Below, piece after piece: positions 15,501 through 25,697 of a stretch of DNA of 64,000 nucleotides; position 1 is the first letter of the stretch; every line of letters starts with the position of its first letter. Under the pieces are notes generated by a model that saw only the letters and a program-made list of their open reading frames with translations, was not told the DNA's origin and did not search any database. Source of the DNA: Ariolimax columbianus. Taxonomy: Eukaryota > Mollusca > Gastropoda > Stylommatophora > Arionidae. The position numbers and the translations under genes are program-made. The stretch lies in the NCBI GenBank assembly GCA_036924085.1, contig JAVGWX010000018.1, positions 22,543,964 through 22,607,963 on the forward strand, given 5' to 3'.

Positions 15501-16404
15501 GGTTTGCGTATGGACTGTAATGTGTGCCGGGTGGTTTGCGTATGGACTGTAATGTGTGCCGGGTGGTTTGCGTATGGACTGTAATGTGTGCCGGGTGGTT
15601 TGCGTATGAACTGTAATGTGTGCCGGGTGGTTTGCGTATGGACTGTAATGTGTGCCGGGTGGTTTGCGTATGAACTGTAATGTGTGCCGGGTGGTTTGCG
15701 TATGGACTGTAATGTGTGCCGGGTGCTTTGCGTATGGACTGTAATGTGTGCCGGGTGCTTTGCGTATGGACTGTAATGTGTGCCGGGTGCTTTGCGTATG
15801 GACTGTAATGTGTGCCGGGTGGTTTGCGTATGGACTGTAATGTGTGCCGGGTGGTTTGCGTATGGACTGTAATGTGTGCCGGGTGCTTTGCGTATGGACT
15901 GTAATGTGTGCCGGGTGGTTTGCGTATGGACTGTAATGTGTGCCGGGTGGTTTGCGTATGGACTGTAATGTGTGCCGGGTGGTTTGCGTATGGACTGTAA
16001 TGTGTGGCGGGTGGTTTGCGTATGGACTGTAATGTGTGCCGGGTGGTTTGCGTATGGACTGTAATGTGTGCCGGGTGGTTTGCGTATGGACTGTAATGTG
16101 TGCCAGGTGGTTTGCGTATGGACTGTAATGTGTGACGGGTGGTTTGCGTATGGACTGTAATGTGTGCCGGGTGGTTTGCGTATGGACTGTAATGTGTGCC
16201 GGGTGGTTTGCGTATGAACTGTAATGTGTGCCGGGTGGTTTGCGTATGAACTGTAATGTGTGCCGGGTGCTTTGCGTATGGACTGTAATGTGTGCCGGGT
16301 GGTTTGCGTATGGACTGTAATGTGTGCCGGGTGCTTTGCGTATGGACTGTAATGTGTGCCGGGTGCTTTGCGTATGGACTGTAATGTGTGCCGGGTGCTT
16401 TGCG
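525..16404. repeat. 32-bp minisatellite, about 496 copies (15.9 kb)
   Basis: Head-to-tail units begin ggtg[g/c]tttgcgtatggac and continue to gtgccg, period 32. The main polymorphism is g or c at the fifth base; a second is tatggac versus tatgaac, common after about 8.8 kb. Indels are very few: single-base losses near 2110, 4393, 5050 and 5525, two-base losses near 12283 and 12387, and a 5-base gain near 12839. Because 32 is not divisible by three and the minus-strand unit has no stop in any frame, the array reads as giant ORFs (2783 and 3828 codons) with a 32-residue period. These are not genes: there is no start context, no domain, and the other strand has a stop in each unit. Rare variants recur at fixed offsets, showing block duplications inside the array. 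Confidence 0.97.
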
Positions 16405-16740
16405 GAGGTCTATGTGTATGACACGGACAAGAATAGCACCACTGCCCCACAGAGAGCATGTCGTTAGAGGCGACTAAGTGTATGACAAGGCATACCACAG
16501 GCAAGGTTAGGTGGTTTGTTAAGAACAACATAGACGGCACCTAACAAGCTGCGGGTCTATTTTGCTCTAGTGTTTAAGTCTATTAAGATGAACTCGCACA
16601 TCAGTTAACCATCCTCCATAGTGGAGTAATAAGCTGCTCGAGCCTAGCCCGCTAAGCAGGAAATATTCCTCATTGCTACATCCAGCTCACACCAGAGATG
16701 GTACCTTCACGGGGGCTTATGCCATTTTAGAAGTACAGGT
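16405..16740 (+). repeat. Dispersed repeat A, copy 1
   Basis: The stretch from about gtctatgtgtatgac to agaagtacaggtcaacta is repeated with substitutions at 61551-61912 and partly at 57030-57207. Shared landmarks are aatagcaccactgcc, cacagagagcatgtcg, gatgaactcgcacatc and taagctgctcgagcct. It begins exactly where the 32-bp array ends. No coding frame or tRNA promoter is evident, so the class of element is unknown. Confidence 0.85.
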
Positions 16741-16936
16741 CAACTAATTCTAAAACCAAGATTGTAATGTTTGCTATTCGACCAGGAATTACCGCATTCG
16801 CTGGAACCAGACTTGCACTCCAAAAGATGCTCGTTAAAGGGATTAATGTGTACTCATTCAAATTACGCGAGCCGGGTAGTGGGTAAGCTGGGGCCATTGC
16901 TTCTGCTGGCTCCAGGCACAATTTTTCAATAGATCA

Positions 16937-17197
16937 TCGTTCAAGGTTTGTGTATTTTTATTTCTTGCGTTGGCCTAATTTCTCTATTCCTCAAGCCGGT
17001 GTGCCTTGCACTGTGGTTTTTATTTTACGCCTGTTGACCCAATGCATCCGACTTCAGCATATGTAAGGGTCTGCTTCCTTCTAAATGTTCTAAGGGTTTG
17101 CTTCCCCGAGGTAAGGGCCGGTGCTGTGATGGGGATCGAACCCAGCACCTTCAGTTGTTAGCCGTGTCACATAACCACTAGCGCACGCTGTCACCAT
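16937..17197 (-). mobile_element. tRNA-derived SINE-1, minus strand
   Basis: On the minus strand a pol III A-box-like segment (gctagtggttatgtgac) is followed by a B box in ggtgctgggttcgatcccc. After these come the family-specific gaagcaaacccttag and gcatgctgaagtc-type blocks and a 3' segment with cgcaag and an A-rich end. The plus-strand copies at 31465, 33776 and 34474 share all of these. No clean target-site duplication was found. The pol III boxes are seen directly; tRNA ancestry is inferred from them. Confidence 0.8.
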
Positions 17198-17325
17198 GTG
17201 TTAAGTGTAGACATTCAAATTAAAGAGAATTCCGAAAGAGTCATTACTTCCCTCTGATGGTAGTAGGTAAGGTGCGTGTCTGGATGCGGTTGATGTTTAT
17301 CATTCTTCCTCTTCAGAATCGAGCC

Positions 17326-17672
17326 AAAGATGCAGCACAGTGAATGAGCTGACAGCAGCCAGCGACTCATAGCTGACTGCTTGATTCAGGATCAGTGAAG
17401 GAAAGCTGACCAAGACCATATTCCGTCCCCAAGCGACGGTCCTGGAGACAAGCTGCACAGAGAACACGGATCGGTGTGGGAAGGCAGACTGGTTAACCAA
17501 CAAAGCCAGCTGAAATAGGATGTGTCGAGTGGAAAGGTTCACATATAACAGCCAAGCTATAAACTACGACACAAAAGAAGAAGAAGAAGAAGAAGAAGAA
17601 GAAGAAGGACAAGGAGGAAGAAGAAGAAGAAGAAGAAGAAGAAGAAGAAGAAGAAGAACAAGAACAAGAACA
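17326..17672 (+). mobile_element. Retroposon D with long (GAA)n tail
   Basis: The body matches other D copies (gagctgacagcagccagcg, gctataaactacgacac) and runs into a GAA-rich tail at 17571-17660. It lacks the final 100 bp or so found in other copies, so the tail joins early. Flanks show a near-perfect duplication agaatcga[g/a]cc at 17315-17325 and 17673-17683, which supports target-primed insertion. Short ORFs on both strands of the GAA run are low-complexity shadows. Confidence 0.75.
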
Positions 17673-17699
17673 AGAATCGAACCACGACCTCTCCCGTTA

Positions 17700-18786
17700 C
17701 AAACATGACAGGCATGTCGGCACCGTTGAAATTCGATAAACAAGATCAAGGAAGACAACGCAGCCGGCACACGATATCAAGCGATGATGAAGAGTCTACC
17801 CCAAATGAAAACATTCTTTGACCATCGGTTTAGACTCATCCCTGTGACCAAGAGGTTACCGTGCCCTATGACCCGTCCCCGAATTACATTTGTCGGGCCT
17901 AATTCGTGTCCGAATTACCAAAGCTGCCTCTCACCTTTGAATTCCAATCTCCCCTGAACTGATTCAACTGCCGGCACTATCTACCTGCGGGTTACCATAA
18001 CATGTCTGAGACCACTGCTGTCGCCGCCAAAGATCACCCGTCGTCACCATCTTCATTGAGGCCCGTTGTTGAAGTTCTAAAGACTGTTTTTTGTAATAAC
18101 ACGCCCAATGGGTCAGCGACCATAGCCTCCGATGATGATAATAACCATTCAAGTTGATTCCGAACGCTGCCCCGTCAACTATGTAGCACAACAATGGGTG
18201 TTTAGCTTGTTGCTCGCCGTCACGGCGATGTACGGGGACTTTGAAGGATGTGGAGTTTCGTCTCTGAATCGAATCTCTGGGCCATTGTTCCACGTTCAGC
18301 ATGGGGATTCCCCTCATATCCAGGAGCCTATCTTTGAACCCAGGCTCTTTGAATGTATAGCCCTCCTTATACTAGAAAAGTAGCGAGCTCTTTAAATTCT
18401 AGAACGTCCAAGTTCATCTGTACCACCCACTGCGGTCAAATGTAACTAGGGAAAGGGCTACATCATTTATATATTCAATCAATTGATCAAAAAACCGTTC
18501 TGTTCCCTGCAGAGCACATGCATTCAACAAATTCGCGACAAGTACTCTGGTCCTGCACTGTGTTTGAGCCACCTTTCTAGATCCTTCATCACCACTTCAG
18601 TGTCTGTCTAGAGCTCTATTATCCACGTCCGATTTGGTCTACCTCTTTTTCTCTTGTTGGACTCCAAGTAAAATATAAGGAAGCATCTATATTTATAATG
18701 TTCTAGTAATGTACGTCTGTTCGTGGGAAATTCTCCAACATACACATATTATCTACTCGATTGTTATATATAAGTAATGTAAAGAT
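17700..18786. other. Apparently single-copy stretch, no gene recognised
   Basis: Mixed composition with no tandem structure and no recognisable domain. Open frames of 117 and 83 codons occur on opposite strands (17964-18317 and 18132-18383). They overlap, lack similarity to anything I know, and show no codon or motif signal. I see nothing else here. Confidence 0.5.
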
Positions 18787-19047
18787 CCCGTTAGCACGCC
18801 AGTGTGGTATATTGGGAATAATGTGTTAGGCCCATATTTTTCTTGACCAACGGCACAATAGGGTTGACGTGGTCAACAACACACCGGTCGCATTGACGTT
18901 CCCAGATTAGTTTGGTACCCAATTTTGTTAAGTTGGGTCGACCCCAGTGGCCGTTTAGTAATCGGACAAATCCCACACCAACTGAGGACTGAACCACGGT
19001 CGTCCAGCTGGGAAGCCAGCGCACGAACCACTACGCTAACCTCGGCT
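18787..19047 (-). mobile_element. tRNA-derived SINE-3 (candidate), minus strand
   Basis: The minus strand begins gaggttagcgtagtggttc, a good A-box-like segment, followed about 45 bp later by a B-box-like gtggttcagtcctc. A unique body without coding potential follows. Only one copy is present in this window, so SINE status rests on the internal promoter layout. An old tRNA pseudogene is the alternative. Confidence 0.5.
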
Positions 19048-19520
19048 CGTTTGTTACATATGGTAGAACAAATATGTTAACTGTAACTTGTCAAGTTGTG
19101 CATGTGGCTATCGACCGCATCATGTAAAGCCATTGCTAGAGCGACTGTCAGTGACAGCACCCATATACATATATGGTGACTGCCTATAATGGATGCCTTA
19201 ATCCTTACATGTATTGAACATGTTAATGAATGCAGGGTTATTATTAACATATACGCCATCATAGAAGGAGTTGCGTAAACAATCAAAAACGTATCTATCC
19301 TGCGCAAGGGCATGTGAAACCTAGCGTCTGATACCTACAGTAATCAAGAAGCTGGATGCTGCTGCCACCTAATGACGCCCTAAGAAAACACCAACTACAT
19401 TTTTCGGCTATCCCATATCAGTTTGTGACCTACTTGCTGACATACCACTGTACTTGTGTTTTACATTTTTCTACAGGATAGGGAAGCTGGCTGCCCAATG
19501 CTACTTTGTCCCCTCTTGAG
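19048..19520. other. No feature recognised
   Basis: AT-leaning, non-repetitive. A 78-codon minus-strand frame (19077-19313) looks random. Nothing else seen. Confidence 0.5.
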
Positions 19521-19529
19521 TGACAGGTT

Positions 19530-20036
19530 GCGTTGTTGTTTGCGAATGCCCACAATGAGTAGGTTTCTCTTTTGTACGTCCTGAAAGGGACGTTAAGTGG
19601 CTGGGTTGCAGTAACTTTCCTCACATCCTGAGCGTGCTGATGAAGGTGGACTTGGGTTCTCCAGGCGGTTGTACTATGCTTGGCTTCAGCTGCATGTCGC
19701 TCACTACTACGGGGATCACATCGATCCCTCACCTTGTTAGCCAGGCTGCCATGAAAACAGATCGTTTCCCAGGGAGGGCTACAGGGAAACCGAGGTGAGG
19801 GTCTTGGCCAGTATGTTGTGCCTGACCCTTACTAACATATCTGATTAGTATATTTTGTCTGACCCTGACTAGCATGTCTGATCAGTATTTTTTGCCTGAC
19901 CCTCACTAAAATGTCTGATCAGTATATTTTGCCTGACCCTGACTAACATGTCTGATCAGTATGTTTTGCCTGACCCTCACTAACATGTCTGATCAGTATA
20001 TTTTGCCTGACCAGACTTTAGTCTTCCTCTCCTGAC
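19530..20036 (-). mobile_element. VNTR retroposon C, copy 1 (sense on minus strand)
   Basis: On the plus strand it reads (GTT)n, the conserved body (cacaatgagtagg, gttaagtgg.gggttgcagt, ggcttcagctgcat, gtcgctcactactacgggga, ccttgttagccaggctgcc), about six 37-bp units carrying tctgatcagtat, and the conserved tip cagactttagtcttcc. A direct repeat tgacaggtt sits at both edges (19521-19529 and 20037-20045). In sense orientation the order is tip, VNTR, body, (AAC)n tail. No protein is encoded. Confidence 0.85.
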
Positions 20037-20199
20037 TGACAGGTTACGGTGTTAAAATTATGTACTCCCCTTACGGGTTCCTGCAGCTCGCGGAATTATC
20101 CTGACAAACAACTGATTCAACTGATGCAAAGGAAAATACCACAGAAGTTATCAGTACACGAACATGCAAGTGCTTGCTTGTGTGAGAAAAGCTCAAACA

Positions 20200-20975
20200 A
20201 AAGTTTATCGCACGAGAATTGGCCACTGAAAACAGATGTCATAAATGCTTCCCACGAAAAGATTCCACATAGAACCACCCAGATGCAGAAAAATACTAAC
20301 ATCTAAAAAGCATACAGGAAAAAATCAAAAGAAAAGTACCCACAGAGAATAATACCCTCACAAAAAAATACTAACATCTAAAAAGCATACAGGAAAAAAT
20401 CAAAAGAAAAGTACCCACACAGAATAATACTCCCACAGAAAAATTCCATAAACATAGAAATACTGAGATTAAAAAATACACATATAAAAAAAACACACAA
20501 ATAACAACACCCCCAATCCCCCTAATTTCCAGCCAGAAGAAAATGTCCGTGAAGGAAAATAAAAATACCCACATAAAAATTGCTCACACCGAAAAAACAC
20601 CCAGTTCGAAAATGTGAGAGCAGGAATGTACCCACATAAAAATTGCTCACACCGAAAAAACACCCAGTTCGAAAATGTGAGAGCAGGAATGTACCCACAT
20701 AAAAATTGCTCACACCGAAAAAACACCCAGTTCGAAAATGTGAGAGCAGGAATGTACCCACATAAAAATTGCTCACACCGAAAAAACACCCAGTTCGAAA
20801 ATGTGAGAGCAGGAAAGTACCCACATAAAAATTGCTCAAACCGGAAAAACACCCAGTTCGAAAATACCCAAAGAAAAATTACTCACACATAAAAAAAAAT
20901 CCCTCCATGAAAATATATCCCCAATGAAAAATGTCCGTACAGGACAATACTCCAACAAAAATTACTCCCATGGAA
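20200..20975. repeat. 63-bp tandem repeat (about 4.6 units) in a decayed repeat field
   Basis: Clean units run 20577-20865, with landmarks acccacataaaaattgctc and acccagttcgaaaatgtg. Flanks at 20289-20440 hold an older 76-bp-spaced pair (aaaaatactaacatctaaaa). Since 63 is a multiple of three, it creates 21-residue periodic ORFs on both strands. I regard these as non-genic. Confidence 0.9.
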
Positions 20976-21289
20976 AACTGTAATTTCAACAATTTCGTTT
21001 TTATTCTATACGATTATTTTTATATAACATATTCCGTAAAAAATGGAAGTATAAAATATTTATATTAACATAAATATGCCATTTTTTTAAAGGTAAATGA
21101 AAATGGTTGTATAGAAAATTACAGGAAGTGAAATTCTGTTTTTATTTCAACTAACGAATTTTCTGACTAACTCTATTTGACATTTATTTGCGATTTTTTT
21201 TTTTTTTAAATATTTTCTGTGTTGATATTTTTCTGTGAGTAATTCTCTGAACATGCATTTTTTATGAGCATTTATGCCATAAAGGGGAT

Positions 21290-21610
21290 AAGATGCTAAG
21301 CAGTGCATGAGTTGTCAGCAACCCAAAGCTGACTGCTAGTGAAAGGACCAGCGACCAAGAGCTGCTAGGACCCTCCTCCAGCTGCACATGGTGCTCCTGG
21401 AAAACAGGCTGCAACAGAGCAGACTAAGGAGAAGGGGCCGAAAATGACTGCTCAAGTCAGATGTGTCGGACCGAAAGGTGCAAATACTGCAGTCAAGCTG
21501 TAAACTACGACACAGCACATTCTGTTCTCCGGACTACTTCCTGCTACGTGCAAAGCCCTTTTCATGACTTGGTAGCGGGAGTTTGAGATCGATATACCAA
21601 GAGGAAGAAG
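21290..21610 (+). mobile_element. Retroposon D, nearly full-length copy
   Basis: It contains gcagtgcatgagttgtcagc, ggtgcaaatactgcagtcaa, gctgtaaactacgacacag, ttctccggactacttcctgc and cttggtagcgggagtttgag. It ends in a degraded GAA-rich tail (gaggaagaagatagaagaa). The preceding 21000-21290 is A/T-rich with no feature. Confidence 0.75.
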
Positions 21611-21809
21611 ATAGAAGAAATACATTTTGTGGTACTTGTATCGTGAGCGAGTTTATCTGGTGGTCAAATGTTTGGGCTCAGGTTTCCCTAATTCATGTCC
21701 TTCGTGCAGTGAGGAGCACTCTTGAACTGCAGGAGTAGGGTTCGATCCCGTAGTTACCTATTGCCACATGTTTTTTCCCCCTAAGTTATTTCATGGACGG
21801 CTCTGAGAA

Positions 21810-21810
<1 letters not shown>

Positions 21811-21860
<50 letters not shown>
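21811..21860. repeat. (GA)n microsatellite
   Basis: About 24 GA dinucleotides in a nearly pure run. Confidence 0.95.
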
Positions 21861-21864
<4 letters not shown>

Positions 21865-21931
21865 TACTTCAACGCTGAGAACATGTCATACAGATATAAT
21901 TACTTCTCCCTGACACCACATCAGACATAAT

Positions 21932-22306
21932 GTTTCCAACGTTCAGCCACGTGGATTCCCTAGTCATTTCCCCTCAACACGCCATCCATAACGCACGTTT
22001 CCACGTGGATTCCCTAGTCATTTCCCCTCAACACGTCATCCATAACGCATGTTTCCAATGTTCTACCACGTGGATTCCCTAGTCATTTCCCCTCAACACG
22101 TCATCCATAACGCATGTTTCCAATGTTCTACCACGTGGATTCCCTAGTCATTTCCCCTCAACACGTCATCCATAACGCATGTTTCCACGTGGATTCCCTA
22201 GTCATTTCCCCTCAACACGTCATCCATAACGCATGTTTCTAATGTTCTGCCACGTGGATTCCCTAGTCATTCCCCATCAACACGTCATCCATAACGCATG
22301 TTTCCA
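21932..22306. repeat. 52/65-bp tandem repeat, about six units
   Basis: Units share cacgtggattccctagtcat, cctcaacacgtcatcc and ataacgcatgtttcca. Some units carry an extra 13 bp (aatgttctacc), giving two lengths, 52 and 65. Each unit has a CACGTG E-box palindrome. Confidence 0.9.
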
Positions 22307-22309
22307 GAA

Positions 22310-22900
22310 GGTCCGAGCAGATCTTCAGGTGATCTGAGTCTTAGTCTTGTATAGGTGCACAGTCGCCTGTCTCCTCATCGTTGTATCCCCATCTCGTTGT
22401 TCTTCCTGCACCGTGATACACCAGATCGAAGTCTTTCTTGTTACGTCAATGGCGGGCAAGGCAACCGGTATACAAGCCCAGGTTCCTCCAGCAGTTCGAT
22501 CAAGGGAACTTGGGCCAGTCCATTCGATTTTTCGATGAGCCGTTCATTTCCGTGTTAGTCTATAAGAGCCGTGCTGATTGTCAGGAACGTTGTCTAGATT
22601 GCACCCTCATACACTGTACGAGGTGTACAAACAATGGGTGCCTTGGTTGGGCTGCCTGTTTCTATCATGACATTTCTGATGAGATACATCTTGGTGCCTC
22701 AGGTGGCGCTATGCTGATTTGGGTTCACTTGGAGTAGACGTTAGGTACCCTTAACTATCAGGACAGTCTTATATATTGGTGTATGCATATTCGACATTTG
22801 CGGAGTTTTTTTTCAAAACTGGCGCAGCGTACTCTACTATGGAGAAACGCAGTGAGAGTGCTAATGTCGTAAAAAGAGACTACCAGTTTTGTTTAACCTC
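22310..22900. other. Unique-looking stretch with a 99-codon frame, not recognised
   Basis: The plus-strand frame 22438-22737 encodes a short polypeptide with a cysteine-containing segment near its middle (CQERCLDCTLIHCTRC). Three frames overlap here and no splice-compatible partner was found. I do not call it a gene. The stretch ends before a poly-C run at 22909-22923. Confidence 0.3.
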
Positions 22901-23350
22901 ACCCCCATCCCCCCCCCCCCCCCACCTCATTTTTACATGAGCTGGTAATGATAGAGAATCAATCTTTACACACACACCCTCACTCTCTTCTTACACAACT
23001 CTACCAACACGCGCCCTCAGGGTGATTCTTCCATTGGACTTTGGTTTGGGTTGACCTCTGAGATCACGCTGTCAGGTACATACAGACAGACGTACAAACG
23101 CATCCAAGCACTGGTTAATACGTACTGAATCGCCTAGAAGACTACGGTCTTGTGTGGAATGTGCGTGCCTCCGCCAGTAGAATACAGAGAGGTAAACCTT
23201 TAACAGAAGAAAACAAAGTTTAACCCCATACATGTTATTTGCAAAGTGTCGCTTCTTACAACCGCCACCGTTTTGGCTGTTATCAGTTGTTTTGTTTTGC
23301 AAGTTGCAGTACGGTAGGTTGCAATTACTTTCCGCACATGGAGAAGCAAT

Positions 23351-23638
23351 CCTACAAACTAATCGTTTTCAACAATAACAAAATCATAGCTCTGCCCATT
23401 CCTACAAACTAATCGTTTCCAACAATAACAAAATCATAGCTCTGCCCATTCCTACAAACTAATCGTTTCCAACAATAACAAAATCATAGCTCTGCCCATT
23501 CCTACAAACTAATCGTTTCCAACAATAACAAAATCACAGCTCTGCCCATTCCTACAAACTAATCGTTTCCAACAATAACAAAATCATAGCTCTGCCTATC
23601 TTCCCAATCCTACAAACTAATCGTTTCCAACAATAACA
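23351..23638. repeat. 50-bp tandem repeat, about 5.8 units
   Basis: Units start cctacaaactaatcgtttcc and end atagctctgcccatt, with very few differences, so expansion was recent. The upstream 22930-23350 has no recognisable feature. Confidence 0.95.
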
Positions 23639-23659
23639 GCATTAAAGAGTCAGACAAAT

Positions 23660-24215
23660 ACAATACTAAGTCATCTAAGAATAGCACTCTGTCGACTGTG
23701 CCACATTCAGACCTGTAAGAGTAGTGGTACAGTGGGTCCCATCCCACTGTAACATCAAGGCAACGAGGAGGCAGACAGACAAACGAAGATGGTAGGTTAC
23801 CACAACCAAACTCAATGGTGGCCTACGAAGAGTCCAAAGCGTTTATTAGGGCCAGATACACGGATAAATCGAAAACAGAGCATACTGGCTTCACAAAATA
23901 TGATGCATAGTACCAGTTGAACAGATGAGAGCAGGTGGTAGCCTTCAGACTCTGCATAGGCCACAACAAACAGAGGTACCATATATCCAATAAACGCAAG
24001 ATAGGTGCTACTGACAAATACATGTGTGGTACTTGGAAAATGACCCCTGAACATCTGCTGCAAAATTACCTGACATACGAGGACCCGAGAAAGCACATGT
24101 GGCCATCACCAGTGCCAACACTAGACAAGCTCTATGGCAGTATCGACATCCTCAGGATGACAGCTGCTTTCTTTCAACAAATTCAAGTTGACGTCTGACA
24201 GCGTACGAAGAAGAT
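23660..24215 (+). pseudogene. LINE remnant: RNase H domain and C-terminus
   Basis: At 23727 the frame reads VQWVPSHCNIKATRRQTDK, matching the late motif of the RNase H domain of animal non-LTR retrotransposons (W-P-S-H-C-x-I). Further down, 23935-24198 reads VAFRLCIGHNKQRYH, then CGTWKMTPEHLLQN and WPSPVPTLDKLYGS, the cysteine/histidine tail that follows this RNase H. Frames between the parts are broken. The stop is followed by gacagcgtacgaagaag, the same 3' end as the copy at 25698-26065. It is a dead, 5'-truncated copy, clade CR1/Jockey-like at best guess. Confidence 0.8.
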
Positions 24216-24223
24216 CTAGTTTC

Positions 24224-24330
24224 GAACAATAGTACTTTCTATATACTAGTTCTATCAAGAGTAATTAATTATGTCTGCGCACGAATCGTTTTCACTTTCT
24301 ATATACTAGTTCTATCAAGAGTAATTGAAT
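24224..24330. repeat. Direct duplication of about 34 bp
   Basis: The phrase tttctatatactagttctat plus caagagtaatt occurs at about 24236 and again about 65 bp later. The intervening bases look unrelated. 24331-24740 holds no recognisable feature. Confidence 0.85.
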
Positions 24331-24739
24331 TGCTTCATGTAACTAATATCTTCGAATGTACAATAAATACTTTTTCTCAAGAGTAAATTCACCTGGTGGT
24401 CGGGACTCTCTAGCCCGTGAAGAAATAAATAGATCAAAGTTGCAGGGGTACGGAAAGTTAAAAGTCGATAAAACACATATAGGTAATGGCTCGGTGATCG
24501 CAGAGGACACACACAAATCGATACCTAAGTTGTGGCCACGAAACCTTCGCCGCTGACAAAAAAAACATGTACACTCTTTTCTGACACGGCCGGTTATGGG
24601 GGCGAACTTAAAACTGCTCATTGTATATCATATGTTGTGGTTTGTTAGTTGCTTTTGTGCGTGTTTTTTTTTTTAATTTATGACGAAGGCATTGTTGAAG
24701 AAGTAACGCAAGTGTCAATTTGTTTTATACTGATGCGGT

Positions 24740-24835
24740 CGCTAAGCGTGGAAGTGGAATGGGGAGAAACGACTCCCATGATACCATGCAAAAATGGTAA
24801 ATTGTTAAAATTGTGTTTTTTTTTGTGGAAGTTTT
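24740..24835 (+). repeat. Short dispersed repeat, shared with 26385-26465 (inverted)
   Basis: gaagtggaatggggagaaa, actcccatgataccatgcaa and ggtaaattgtta recur on the opposite strand at 26385-26465 with a few changes. Element class unknown. Confidence 0.7.
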
Positions 24836-24879
24836 GTTATCGAGTTTTTGTTCGTGAAGGCAGCCCAACAAGGAGGAAG

Positions 24880-25030
24880 TAGACTCTGACAACAAAATAA
24901 CCTGCTACCTTGCAGCTGAGGCTTTGTGGTGTCAAAGGCTAAAGTAGAGAACCGTTCACAGCCCGATGGAAGGCAAAGGAAAAGCCCGGCTTTATTACTC
25001 CTTGCTTAACCATGGATCATGATGATGATG
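24880..25030 (+). repeat. Fragment related to retroposon E
   Basis: The order ctgctaccttgcag, then ctttgtggtgtcaaaggcta, resembles the internal part of the full-length element at 57894-58276 (ctgctgccttgcag, cagccaaaggctaagg). Divergent and truncated at both ends. Confidence 0.5.
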
Positions 25031-25094
25031 TTAGAAGAGAAAAAAGGCTTGCTATAGAGGCGCTTCACGAGTCATACAATATCAAAATTAGATA

Positions 25095-25440
25095 CATCTT
25101 CTTTTTTCGTCGTTCGTTTTCAATCTCCTGCTATCAAGTTCTGAAAAGAGCGTTGCAAGTAGCATGATGTTATCTGGATAATGGCATGTGTTGTGTCGTA
25201 GTTTACAGATTGATTGCGATATTTGCACCTTTCAGCCAGACACATCTGATTTTAACAAGCACTTTAGAGTACCGGGTTAGCCTTCTCCCTTCGACCCCCC
25301 CCCCCCCTACGTAGCCAGCCTGACCTGTTAAAGCCTGTTATCCAGGATCACCGTGTGCAGGCGTAGAAGGGTCTTGGCAGCTCTGGTTCGCTGGCCATGA
25401 CTATGGGTCGCTGCAGCTCATTCACCGCCCTTCATCTTGA
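25095..25440 (-). mobile_element. Retroposon D, minus strand
   Basis: Reverse complements of D landmarks appear in order: tcaatctcctgctatcaag, gtgttgtgtcgtagtttaca, gatatttgcacctttc, ggctgctcatt-type ends and ctatgggtcgctgcagctca. A poly-C run (25295-25307) interrupts it. It lies head-to-head with the plus-strand D copy that follows. Confidence 0.75.
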
Positions 25441-25464
25441 TCCGGAAATTAGAGATTTACAGCT

Positions 25465-25632
25465 GCCGAAGATGGATGTGTCGGATTGAAAGGTGCAAAT
25501 ATCGCAGTCAAACTGTAAACTAGCGACACAGCGCATTCCGTTCTCTGGACTACATCCTGCTACCTCCAAAGCCTTGTTCAGGACTTGATAGCGGGAGATT
25601 GAGAACCAACGCAGAAGAAGAAGATGAAAAGA
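25465..25632 (+). mobile_element. Retroposon D, 3' part
   Basis: It carries gatgtgtcggattgaaaggt, aaatatcgcagtcaaactgt, cgcattccgttctctggact, acttgatagcgggagattga and a short GAA tail (gaagaagaagatg). It is 5'-truncated. Confidence 0.8.
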
Positions 25633-25697
25633 TATAAAATGTAGGAACATGGAAGTGCGGACACATGCAAGCTGGAAAGCTGGAGAACATCAAATGC

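Noticed and set aside
525..16404. CRISPR-like regular repeats
   Set aside because: There are no spacers; units are contiguous, and the sequence is eukaryotic.
17520..17770. Glu/Arg-rich and Leu/Ser-rich ORFs
   Set aside because: Translations of the GAA tail of a D retroposon.
22438..22737. 99-codon frame with several cysteines
   Set aside because: Two other overlapping frames are open as well and no family is recognised; insufficient support for a gene.
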